DNA of 64,000 nt from Astragalus membranaceus (taxonomy: Eukaryota; Streptophyta; Magnoliopsida; Fabales; Fabaceae), in NCBI GenBank assembly GCA_039519185.1, contig CM076854.1, positions 18,449,192 to 18,513,191 on the forward strand. Direction: 5' to 3'. Shown here piece after piece: positions 34,105 through 44,749 of this stretch. Below the pieces are notes generated by a model. The model worked only from the letters and a program-made list of their open reading frames with translations. It had not been told where the DNA came from and did no database searches. The stretch's first letter is position 1; every line of letters begins with the position of its first letter. The translations under genes and the position numbers were made by a program.

Positions 34105-35280
34105 ATGCCAAGACACAATCAAAGTGCAGTCAAAACCTCAAGAAAGCGGCAATCGAACGTTGATGTTGCTGAAACAAGTCGTGCGAGACGACGAACATCC
34201 AATAAAGGTACTGATGGCTATGATGATCCACAAAAGTTTCGCAAAATGAACTTCTGACCAGAGCGTGGGTTTCAACTTCATAAAGCACTTGATGCTTTCA
34301 CAGCCAGTATGAAAGCACTAGGTTGGGAGAAATTTTTGCAACACCCCACCTCTTTTTACAAGAAGGTAGTTTGTGAGTTTTACGAGGGGATTCCAGATGC
34401 TAAGGAAGGGAAACCTCAGTTTTATTCGGGGGTAAGAAAAGTTCCTGTCAAGTTCAATTCCAGAACCATCAACGAACTGCTTGCTTTGGATTACAATGGT
34501 CCGACTTTCATGAAAAGAGTGGAAACCTATGGTAAGAAAGAAATGGAGGTTGTGAAGAAAGCAGTCGCTATGGAAGGAGCACAGTGGGTCAAGAGTAGTG
34601 CTACTGAATACAGAGTAACCAAAAGGAATCTCAAGCATGATGCGAAGGTCTGGTTTAATTTCATCAAACATTCAATTCTTCCCACATCGCACACAACTAA
34701 TGTAGGAAAAGAATGAATGATGTTGCTGGAAGCCATCGTGGGAGGAAAAGAAGTTGATATAGGCCGATTAATTGCAAGAGAGATTCAAGTCTGCAAAACC
34801 AAGTCTGCAAGAGAGATTCACCTCTGTGTCAATGCAGGGGTGGAAATTGTAAAAGGTGAACAAAAAGGCTTTCCTTTGGTGACTTCTTAATAGTTCTCAA
34901 TGTGAAGCAGACCATTGTTGCAGCATCTGGCAATAATGCAATGCTGCAGCAACGAGCTGTGTGGGAGTTTCAGAAAAGTCATTTTGAGTGGCAAAAGAAG
35001 TTGTTTGCTGAAAACTTCCAAGAAAAAAGTCAAAGTGAGCCCCCTACATTTCCTGATCGAGTGTTGGAAGAAGATTTGGAGTAAGACGGAGCAAATGATG
35101 AAGGGCTAGAAACTGAGCAGCAGGTGGACCAAGCATTGGAGACAAAGAAAGTGAAAACTGCTTTTAGGAAGAATAAGAAGAAGGTGGTGGAAGAAGAGGA
35201 AGATGCCTTGTTGTCTGATGAAGATGAATCCCCGAGTGATGAAGAAAAACAGGAAAACATGAACATCATGGCAGAATAAA
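34105..35280 (+). pseudogene. Additional ORF of the Athila/Tat lineage (unit 3)
   Basis: The same frame and the same two internal TGA codons as unit 1, without the 2-bp deletion of unit 2. Ends at 34890 in frame, followed by the acidic tail segment in another frame (34902-35279). Confidence 0.7.
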
Positions 35281-36539
35281 AGAAGGTACCAACATCAAAA
35301 TGGAGCCTGACCCGAACATCCAACAACTTAATACTTCCACCACCAAATCCCCTAAGCCAAAAGATACCCCCACTTCACCCACCAAAACATTCACCACTCA
35401 ACCAATACCTCCAACTCACAATACACCCCCTACCAAAACCACACCCACTCCACCATCCAACCCACTACTCAATAACAGTACTACCCCTTATTGCGATTTT
35501 GCTGTATCCCAAGTACGAATCCATAAAGGATAGATGTCGGAAACCCGACACACTATCTACAAGTTTATCTATGTTGGGGATGAGGAAGACGCCCTTTGGA
35601 CGACATGATGAAAAAGTCAATAAAAAATATATTATATAGATAAAAAAGTTATATTTATCTTTTATTTTTAACTATCAGTTTCCTTGTTATTTCTTCATAT
35701 TAAGGTTTTCCCTTTACATAACGTATGATGTTGACTCCTTTATGTTGCATCTTCTCTATACCCTCCTACTTATTGGGACCGCTTTTCTAGCAAGCTAATT
35801 GCATTTAAACGATTATTCCTTTTGATGGATGGAAACTCTAGAGACTTGCGCAATCTCTAGTTCCCTAAGCTCATTTTCCTAGTAATATAGAAAATCAATT
35901 AACTAGAAAGCTCTATTAATTGTAAAAAAATAACAGTTTTTGAACAAACAAAATGTTGAATACCATTTTTTTCTACATTCAATAATAATGAATTTCATTC
36001 CCGTATCCCTAAAACCACACTAAAAACCCCCAGATTATAATGTCTTCTAAGAGTTCCACAAACCTGTATTCCCCCTAATACAATGAATCAAACAATTTGG
36101 AAGTTCTTAAGGTATTTAAATTATTTGGAATCTCTTAAGGTAGTCATTGTTGTTTTCTTAGAGCGTTTCTCACATTTGAACTGTTAAAAGTGTCAGCCCA
36201 ATCTTGACTATAAACACAATCTATAATCAGGCTCCTGAGTTGCAGGCGTGGAGGTGGATAAGAGAATGCTAATCTTAGCGATGACCTCAGCCGTGTTTTC
36301 TCTTTTCTATAAACGGTTCTAATGACTTTGTTGTATGTGTCAGCGCAATCTCACTAGTGAAAAAACAGGAAAAGAATGGGTATATTCAAGTCGGATACCA
36401 AAATATCCGACTTAAAATACGGACGCGGTGGCAATTTTGTAATAAACTTGAAAAAAAATTGAGGGCGCTTATCTTCGAAGTCGGATGACAAATTACATCC
36501 GACTTTAAATGGGTAATTTTTTTTGATTAAAAAAAATAC

Positions 36540-36960
36540 TGAACAGCTTACCAAAATCTCTGCGTTTCACACTCTCCCCCTTTCACTTCGCCTCTCGTTT
36601 CACACTCTCTCGTCCCTAAATCTCTCTGCGTTTCCATCTCTCTCGTCTCAATCTCTCTTCTCCTTGCTCTCGCGACCAAGATTCCATCTTCCTCCGCCGT
36701 TCTCTCCTCTCTGCCGTCGTCGTTTCCATCTTCCTCTGCCGTTCTCTTTCTTTTGGTTCTTCTGAATGGTAAACCACTCATCTTTCTCTTTGTTGTTGCG
36801 ATAAAAATGACTCCCTCTCTCTAATTTGAGGTTTTGTTGTTCTATTGTAGTTGACATAGATCAACATGATAGGTGGGTGAGAGGGAAAAGTGGTCGTTGC
36901 CCTAGAGGAAGAAGGGGAAAGGTCGAAACATATCTTTTTCAGGTATTCTAATTTCTCTTC
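36540..36960 (+). other. CT-rich leader region of CACTA E with possible exons
   Basis: Just inside the left subterminal repeats is a pyrimidine-rich stretch with tandem TCTCTCGTTTC-type and TTCCTCTGCCGTTCTCT-type words. A possible exon ends near 36953 (TTTTTCAG then GTATTC). This is where the transposon transcript would start. No domain is recognised. 36961-38090 is AT-rich and intron-like with no gene visible. Confidence 0.4.
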
Positions 36961-38090
36961 CTTTCTTCTAACTTCTCTAAAGTGCTGTTTTTGTCTTTTT
37001 TGAGGTTTTTAGTTTGGATTCATTGATGGTTTCTGGTTGATGTCACTTTCAATATTGGATTCTTTATACTTCTATTGGTGTAGAGCTGAAAGGAATTTGT
37101 TGTCGTATCCTTGTACGCAGATTCATATTTTGTATTACTCGTTAGTTTCTGGGATCTGGCCCTTTACACGTATGTAGCACAAGACTTGTCATGCAGGGAT
37201 AGATTTATCTTGACCCAAAAAAAAAGCGATTGATTTATGAATCACAAAAACTTTTCTTTGTCTTTCTTCAATCTATTATTCTTTTTTCTGAGGAAATCAA
37301 TTTGATATGTTGCAGATAATGTTTTCAAGGCATATAATTATTTATCCTGCAGATAATGTTTTTAAAGCCTTAAACTCATTATATAGTTATATTCGACTGA
37401 CATTTTAAATAGAGGAGTGTATTTCATTGCAATTTTAAAAGATTGTTTTATTTTAGTATAAAGAAACATTGTAGATTTAATGATTTGTAAGATGTAATAA
37501 GAATTTTGTAATTTGGATGTTAATGGATTTATGTTACAAGGTGTATTTATGTTACAAGGTGTATTTTTTCTTTTTCAGGTTTTCTAATTTCTGTTACTTT
37601 CTAATTTGAAGAAAGTTTAGCATTTGTGGCATTTGTAGTTGTTTTGTTGCATTTGATTGTAACCTTAAAGCATTGGTTCAACGCTCGCTCACTGATTATC
37701 AATCCATCGTTTTTTCGTAGACTGACTCTCTCTCTGCAAAACCACTATCTTCTCTCTCAGGCAAGAACCTCTGCCACACAACACGTAACAGAACCGAAGA
37801 CCTGTTTCTGAGTCTCATAAAGAAAGGTATGTTCTGTTCCTCCACTTTTGTTTTCTCTAAGGTTGTTGGTTTGATGGAATGGGTTTCTTTGTGTTGTTTG
37901 TGTTTACTACACCTGTAGTGAATTAACCCTTTATGCTGAACCTCAAATTAGATAATTGTGAAGGGTGTTATTTATTATACTGATACATTCTTTATTTTGA
38001 ATACTATAGTGCAAATATTCATAAAGTATGCACAAACAGAAACATAAATAGCCATGAAGGCAAAATCAATAAAACAGTAAACAAATGCTT

Positions 38091-38225
38091 GATAAATAAA
38101 GGAAAGGTTCTCTGATATATTATTGATGATAAAGCAAAAGGAAGTCCATGCTTATATAGCAAATGAAAGGGAGCACCATACACTAGAGCTAAACCTACTG
38201 TATGATAGAAAACTTAGAGGAAACA
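38091..38225 (-). repeat. Copia LTR fragment, left copy
   Basis: About 135 bases here recur almost unchanged at 39682-39817. On the minus strand it has a TATA-like CTATATAAG, suggesting the promoter part of an LTR. It lies downstream of the copia pol end, in the position of a 3' LTR, but neither LTR boundary can be fixed. Confidence 0.6.
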
Positions 38226-38227
38226 TT

Positions 38228-39664
38228 CTAGAAAGCAAGTAAAATATTGATCATTCTTATGTACTGGGACCTCGGATCCCTTGCCACATTCTTATGTTGC
38301 TCATTTCCCTTTCCTTTTCCTTTCAATTTTAATAGCCCTCCACAAGCTGGACCATGATAAATATTGATCATGCCAAGCTTGGAAATAAAAGTAGAAAAGG
38401 ATATAGGTGTAAGTGCTTTTGTAAAGAAATCAGCTAGTTGAGCTTTAGAGGAAACAGGAAGTAATTTCAATACTCCAGATTGTAGCTTTTCCCTCACAAA
38501 ATGGCAGTCTATTTCTAAGTGCTTTGTTCTTTCATGGAACACCGGATTTGCTGCTATATGAATAGCACTTTGGTTGTCACAATACAGAACCGGCAGTCTT
38601 GCACTTTTGATCTTTAGTTCCTCAAGCAAAAATAGGAGCCATTGTAACTCACAAGTGGCAGTGGATAGTGCACGATACTCTGCCTCAGATGATGATCTTG
38701 ATACGGTTTGCTGCTTCTTTGTTCTCCAAGATATAAGGGATGATCCTAGAAAGAAACAGTAGCCAGTAACAGACTTTCTGCTGTCAATGCAGTTGGCCCA
38801 GTCTGCATCAGAGTTTCTGCAAACAGTATTGAAGTGTGTCACTGTGGGTGTATTTACATGTTGACTGAGCTGCTGTACAGCAAAGGTTATATCAGGTCTG
38901 GTGTTTGTCAAATACAACAGCTTTCCTATCAGTTTTCTGTAGAGATTGGTGTCTTTGAATGGTTCAGCAGGATCTTGATATATTTTAGCATTAGGATCCA
39001 GAAGAGTGGAGACAGGTTTTTTTGAGGCAAGATAACCTGTCTCATGCAATAAATCCAAGCAATACTTCCTTTGACAAATAGTAATTCCAGATTTGGATTG
39101 AGACACTTCCAATCCAAGAAAGTACTTAAGAGATCCTAAGTCTTTTATCTTGAATGCATCATTCAGAATAGCTTTAATTCTTCCAAATTCTTCTAAAGAA
39201 CTTCCTGCTAATATTATATCATCCACATAGACAAGTAATGCAGTAAATTCACTATCTTTCTCATAAATGAATAAGGAATGATCTGAGTTAGATTGTTTAT
39301 AACCCTGCATCAGCAACAAATTGGTTAGTTTCTCATACCATTTCCTACTGGCCTGTTTTCATAGCATCATTCCAACACGAATGCTTGCTGGCTTCCTCAA
39401 AGCTTTGTGGCTCAATAACAGAACTTAAACTCATAGAGAAGATCTGTTGTGAATTTGACAGACTAGAAAAGGAATGAAAATCAGAGATAGGATAGCCAAT
39501 ACCTGAAGATGATTGCTTGGTGTGAGTCTTTGAGACATTGCCACAGAGATACTCAGATAAATGTGCAGGTGGCTTTCTGGTTCTGGCTGATTTTCTGTTT
39601 TCAGATTCAGTGGCAGGTTCTGTGTGAATGGGAACAGCTTGTTCAGGCATCTGTTGTGACTCAT
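38228..39664 (-). pseudogene. Ty1/copia pol remnant with RT core deleted
   Basis: On the minus strand, 39650-39345 encodes the stretch before RT (RKSARTRKPPAHLSEYLCG, IEPQSFEEASKHSCWNDAM). Then the sequence jumps to SRKWYEKLTNLL and the 363-codon frame 39319-38228: RT palm with LLVYVDDIILAG, the LKDLGSLKYFLG-like motif, and RNase H (DADWANCIDSRKSVTGYCFF, SRSSSEAEYRAL, LYCDNQSAIHIA, HLEIDCHFVREK, CGGLLKLKG at the end). About 150 residues of RT fingers/palm are missing, including the first catalytic Asp. The C-terminal frame is open and well kept, so the loss is not old decay. The element sits inside CACTA E, opposite to its gene. Confidence 0.9.
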
Positions 39665-39681
39665 CAGTGGTTGTACAGTTT

Positions 39682-39817
39682 GATCAATAAAGGAAAGGTT
39701 CTCTGATATATTATTGATGATAAAGCAAAAGGAAGTCCATGCTTATATAGCAAATGAAAGGGAGCACCATACACTAGAGCTAAACCTACTGTATGATAGA
39801 AAACTTAGAGGAAACAT
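39682..39817 (-). repeat. Copia LTR fragment, right copy, joined to mid-pol
   Basis: Direct repeat of 38091-38225 with the same TATA-like box. In element orientation it is followed within a few bases by pol codons (the MPEQAVPIHTEP region), so primer site, gag, protease and integrase are all missing between the LTR and pol. Beyond 39817 the two copies diverge. Confidence 0.65.
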
Positions 39818-40396
39818 GCTAGATTTGCTTGATTACATATGTCATTTTAGAACATGCATAGAATGATAGAAAGCATGATTTCTTAATGTGATAGCTTTCT
39901 TGCCTCTGTGTCTTGGTGTTACGGATCAGGATCAGTCATATGCATTATTAAAAATATACAAATTGATATTTTTGGTTAGTCGGCTTAAACGAAATGGTAC
40001 AAATTGGTATGATGTGATAAGTATGATATGTATTCATTTTTTAAATTCTTAATTATACGAGTAAAAAACAAAGTATTCTTCACTGTTTTAAGGATGAAGT
40101 GAAGCAAAGGATTCACGGGAAATAAACCTAAATCATGTCATTTACTATGAAGTTTTGTGGATTAATATTTAGGGAAATAAACCTATCGTATGCAAATACT
40201 ACATAATAAAAGTGCACAAAGTTTTGAATGTGACGTTGAAAAATTGTTTTGAATCTGTTTGTAGATTCTGCCCCATTATCTATTAAAGAATAATATGCTG
40301 TGTTTGTTTGTTACAATATAGTTGGAATCCTTTCTTTCTTTACATGTTATAAGTTGTATATAAATACTTTCTTTTTACTATTTTTTGAGTGTAGCT
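39818..40396. other. AT-rich non-coding interior of CACTA E
   Basis: No gene. The stretch may contain the rest of the copia LTR on its left and the upstream intron of the transposase gene on its right (polypyrimidine run TTTCTTTTTACTATTTTTTG before the ATG). Confidence 0.4.
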
Positions 40397-41446
40397 ATGG
40401 ATCGTAGTTGGATGCAAACTAGTAAGTTGAGTGACGAGTATGCGAAAGGGGTGGAAGAGTTTCTAGAGTTTGCTCAAACAAATCTTGTAGATAGTGGTGG
40501 AATTTTTGATTGTCCTTGTGTTAATTGTGTGAACCAAACACCACAACCAGTTGACACAATCAAAGATCATCTTCTTGTTGATGGCATTTGTCGTGGTTAT
40601 ACAACATGGATATGGCATGGTGAGAAGTTAGATATCCCAAGTGTGTCTGAAAGAGATAATTTCGTAGACGCAAATATGGATGATCGAATGGAGGACATGA
40701 TACGTGATATTGGTCCGGAGTCTTTTAAGCAAGCACATGCCTATGATACTTTGTGCAATGATAAAGAAGAGCCTTTGTATTTGGGATGTACAAAACACAC
40801 ACGATTGTCTGTAGTGATAAGATTGTTCAACCTGAAGGCAATAAATGGGTGGACTGATAAGAGTTTCACTGAGTTGCTTCAGTTGTTGAAAGACATACTT
40901 CCAGAAGGTAACACATTGCCGTGTCGTACGTACGAAGCAAAGAAAATTTTGTGTCCGATGGGTGTGGAGTATAGAAAAATACATGCATGCCCCAATGATT
41001 GCATATTGTACCGGAATGATTTTGAGAATCTGCATAAGTGCCCTGTGTGTAATAGGTCACGCTACAAAGCAAAGTCTGTTGAATCTAGTTGTGATGATGA
41101 CGACACAAAGGGGTCTCCAGCGAAACAAAATGATACCTATTCTTGTGGCTATTATGTGATGATAAATATGATGACTATTGTCTCTGCAACTATCACTAAC
41201 AATTGGAAAAAGGTAATTGAATTTTTCAACTTTTAAGATTATTACTAGATAATTATTATTGAGTAGATATTAGATAAACTCATGCTTATTATTTATCGTT
41301 TATTGTTTTAGGTATTCAATTCAACTGATCCATTCACATCTGAAGAATTGAAGGACATTAGGCAAGTTTGGGCTGAATTCTTTCTAAAGTTGTATGCGGA
41401 GGAGCGTAAGCCAGTTGGAAAGGAAGAAAGAAGAAATCAACTTTAG
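40397..41446 (+). CDS. CACTA transposase-associated N-terminus fused to Ulp1-like protease C-terminus
   Basis: I start at the ATG at 40397 (MDRSWMQTSKLSDEYAKG), the usual beginning of the transposase-associated domain of CACTA TNP2. The domain has the Cys/His cluster DCPCVNC and ends in YTTWIWHGE. Next comes the start of the TNP2 transposase region (LKDILPEGNTLPCRTYEAKK, CPNDCILYRNDFENLHKCPVCNRSRYK), cut off before the DDE core. It joins in frame to QNDTYSCGYYVM, the Gln and catalytic Cys motif of C48 (Ulp1-type) SUMO proteases. A GTAATT donor after 41211 and an acceptor before 41312 give a second exon (VFNSTDPFTSEELKDIRQVWAEFFLKLY) with stop TAG at 41444-41446. His and Asp of the protease triad and the transposase core are missing, so it is an internal deletion derivative. 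The intact frame could still yield a short protein. Confidence 0.8.
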
Positions 41447-41689
41447 TGAAAGTGTAGTGCATTATCGTGTACTTGTTTTTTTTGAATTGATGGAAGTATA
41501 ATATTTACGTATATTTTTGTATGATATTTAAGAGTTTAACTCTATATATTTAAGTAAAGTAGTTTAATTACCTGTGTGGCCTAGCTAAAATTGTAGTACT
41601 TTAGTTGCCTTTAAAGAATGTGCAGGTGCAGGAAATCGTTATATGAAAGGTGAAGCAAAAAAATAATTAAATCTAAAAAAAAAAGTACT

Positions 41690-41975
41690 TTTAAGGTCGG
41701 ATATAAGCAAACATCCGACTTAAAAACATGATTTAAAGTCGGATAAGGTTCTTAATCCGACTTTAAAGGGGTTCCAGAGAGGCATTAGCACATTATAATA
41801 CATCTTTTAAAGTCGGATACAAGCAAATATCCGACTTAAAAACCTGCTTTTAAAGTCGGATTCCCATTCGACTTTAAAATTTCAGACTTTCAAAGTCGAC
41901 TCGATCAAAGTCGGATTAGCATCCGACTTTAAAAGCCCCAAATATCCGACTTTAAAGCCCTTTTTTCCACTAGTG
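41690..41975. repeat. CACTA E right subterminal repeats
   Basis: About ten AAGTCGGAT or ATCCGACTT words lie here, several as palindromic pairs spaced by 10-20 bases. The end is TTTTTTCCACTAGTG. These are candidate binding sites for the element's TNPA-type protein. Confidence 0.9.
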
Positions 41976-42199
41976 TCTGGTCGGTTAAAATAATTGGTCT
42001 AATCTTCATCGTTTAAACTGTTAGTCAAATACAGACTGTTGAAAGTTTATTGATAGGATCACATTAACGTCGGCACAATTCGTAATTGTGCTCTGATTGT
42101 CTGGCGTGGAGGTGGATAGGATAATGTTGCGGTTAGCGATGCTATTAAATTTGGTCTGAATTTTCTTTGAACGGTTCATATCATATCATTGATTGTGTC

Positions 42200-42775
42200 A
42201 GTGAAATCTGATCCGTTGAAAGTGTCGGTTTCATCTAGACCACTAAAATTGTATGTCCAATCTGCACTGTTGAAAGTGTTTAGATAAGATAATGTTGATG
42301 CCAACTTAATTCGTAAACAGACTCTGATTGGCTTACGTGAAGAGGGAGAAGATGAGTCTGAAGTCATCGTTGATGTCGTGAACGTTCGGAATTTTCTTTA
42401 TACAGTTTTGATGACATTGTGGACAAGGTCTGTGTAGGCTGCTGCAACAAGAGTGTTGGTCTCATCAGAATGGGTGAAAGAGTCTGCATAGGATAGTGCT
42501 GATGCATGTAAGCGCAATTTATAATTGAGCTCTGATTTGCAATCATGGAGGTGGATAAGATTACGATGACGTTAGTAGTGTTCTAAATTTTCTATAAATA
42601 CTCAATCTTCACACAATACTCACACCAACTTTAAACCTTTCTCATACTCACCATCACTCCGTTTAGAAAAAATATCCATCTTCATCTATTCCTAAGAAGC
42701 ACCACCCCATGGCTTTGCTGACGTGATAGTACTATTCTATTGAGAGGTCGAAAACGCCCCTAAAGTGGTAAGTGA
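42200..42775 (+). promoter_or_regulatory. Promoter-like repeats ending in TATA box, leader and ATG (unit 3)
   Basis: Unit 3 keeps the full last repeat. CTATAAATA at 42592-42600 is a consensus plant TATA box. It is followed by an A/C/T-rich leader with several ACTCACA words, an ATG at 42709 in an ACCCCATGGCT context (good plant start context), and a GTAAGT donor at about 42768. The frame MALLT closes at once with TGA, so the coding part is broken or the ATG is not used. This looks like the promoter and first exon of a captured gene. Confidence 0.55.
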
Positions 42776-44749
42776 GTTTACTCCTCTATCATCCGTAAAA
42801 GTTGATTGGGTGTGAGAACTACTTGATATATATCGTGCAACCGCACCATACTATACTTGTATGGATGGATGTTTCTTCTTCAATCTTGGGTGTGGTACGA
42901 CATGTCGTTGACCTGAGTTTCTACTTAAAAACAGGTTAAAATTTTTTTATACTTTATCAACACTAACTATTTGACTCTTTCTAAGTAATAATGTTATATT
43001 CTTTTAAGAGATGGGTTGCGGGGGACTAAACCGCACTTATTCTCCTATTGGTGAGCTTGTTGGCTACAAATCAATGATAGATCTCACGAAGCAACATGAG
43101 GTCGAAAAAATATTCTTCAACAAAACGAAATTTATACAACTTATAATTTTGTTCCTGAATTCCAAACACTGCTTTGGTTTGCTTCCAAGTCATTTAATGA
43201 CACCAGTTTGACTTTTTGCTGGACTTACTACTGGCATCTATAGATATCCATACGATACACATTGTTGACACGCGTGGGGATCACTTAAAAAATTGGGGAG
43301 AAATGTTAGTTTATGAGGTTTGAACTCGAGACCTCCTTCTTGCACTCATTTAGTACACTCCTTCGGTATTCTTTAGGGTTTAGCCAACTAAGCTACCTAC
43401 TTGGGATAAATACAAATGAATACATTTTGTGGCTCAGGGAAAAATCCAAGTTATACCAATATGCCCCAGAACAGCTGCAGGACCTCGTGGAGTTGCATAT
43501 GAGCAAAACATTCGCCAAACCGACTCCACTAGTTACTATGGAACCCCAACACCACTCATTTTCCTTCATCCCAAGAATATGATTGGTGATAATATCTAGT
43601 TTTTCGCGAATATGGCATTGTCGATTATTTGTTTGGTTGGACATGGGTACCCTCGTGTCAAATCAATATATGAGGTCCTTGTACCCCAACTTGGCTAGTA
43701 CTAGTTCATCAAACATGGCATCTCGACTTAAATGAAGTTGTGCATCAAGACCAACCACCTGCCCCTGCCTCTAGTGAAGTAGAAAACCCAGGTCCACACC
43801 ATCCACATCGTAATCGCTGACCACCACAATGTGGGGTTGGGCAACATTTAAGTGTCCAATTCTGATAAGCTACAATATTTAAGTTCCCGGATTTAATTTA
43901 TTAAATAGCTTTGTGTTTAATTAAATAAATTATTTAACTTTGTGACTAACAAAATCCAATTTATTTAACTAGTCCGTCATTTGAGTAACTAATAATTAAA
44001 TTCCAGTCCAATTAACCAACACCATTGGCCCATTGGCTAAATCTACCCTCGGACACGGGGGTTGACCGGGTGCGATTTTCACAGTGGACAAACTCGGTAT
44101 TGGTCAGTGAGAAATTTGATCCTAAGTACGGGCTAATAATAATCTTTCGTTGAAAGTGTTGGAAAACTTTGACAATAGCAAGAAATGGTCTGAACCAAAA
44201 AAGTTCCAATTTGGCTTAATTATCTAATAAAAACTTGATTGAGTTAATTAAGAAATTGATTAAAAAATCTACATAACTGAATTTGTATTTTTTAGACAAT
44301 AAGAGCTAATAGACAACCCACATTAAAAACAAAGGCCACACACCCAGCCCATTCTAGACGGAAAACACACTCAGAGGTAAGTACAAAGACAACAACAAGG
44401 GAAGACTCATTAAACTAGATTCACTTGAAGATCCTTTGCATGCACACTTTTGAGGATCTGTATTAGATGCCCTGTTAAGAGAAAAAAAGAAACACCCAAC
44501 CTGATTTCTATTAATAATTTTAAAAAAACATGTTGAGAAATTAATATATTGTTGTGCTAAAGTAGTAGAAATTAATATATTTTTGTGCTAAATTAACATA
44601 CATATGTATATCATCATAATTTCAAAACTTTGATTTTTATAGAGCTTTTTATTTATCTTTTTAGGAAAAAAATATTTCACAGGCATTGAATAAATATATT
44701 TTTTATGCGATTTTCTTTCTAAAAAGTAAAATTTTTATTTTAGAATATT

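Larger units (their letters stand above)
36352..41975 (+). mobile_element. CACTA element E, 5624 bp, with TSD TCT
   Basis: The left end is CACTAGTGAAAAAACAGG; the right end, read inward, is CACTAGTGGAAAAAAGGGC. TCT lies on both sides (36349-36351, 41976-41978). Unit 1 at the same site reads CGCAATCTGGTCGG without insertion, so the empty site confirms the boundaries. Subterminal palindromes built on AAGTCGGAT/ATCCGACTT occupy about 36390-36510 and 41690-41960. Inside are a CT-rich leader, a fused transposase/protease gene and a reversed copia remnant. The transposase is truncated, so movement needs help in trans. Confidence 0.97.
32436..44749 (+). repeat. 6.5-kb tandem unit 3, split by CACTA E
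   Basis: Third copy, interrupted at 36352-41975. Removing the CACTA and one TCT leaves about 6.69 kb. It has the additional bases CT in the additional ORF like unit 1, more private substitutions after about 35300, and about 150 bp at 42550-42705 that the other units lack. After 44749 the sequence continues into non-repeated DNA, which defines the right breakpoint of the unit. Confidence 0.96.

Noticed and set aside
19313..44749. Assembly duplication as the cause of the three units
   Set aside because: The units differ by indels and substitutions (for example near 28264, 29995 and 42550) and one has a 5.6-kb insertion with its own duplication, so they are distinct copies. Long reads would still be the proof.
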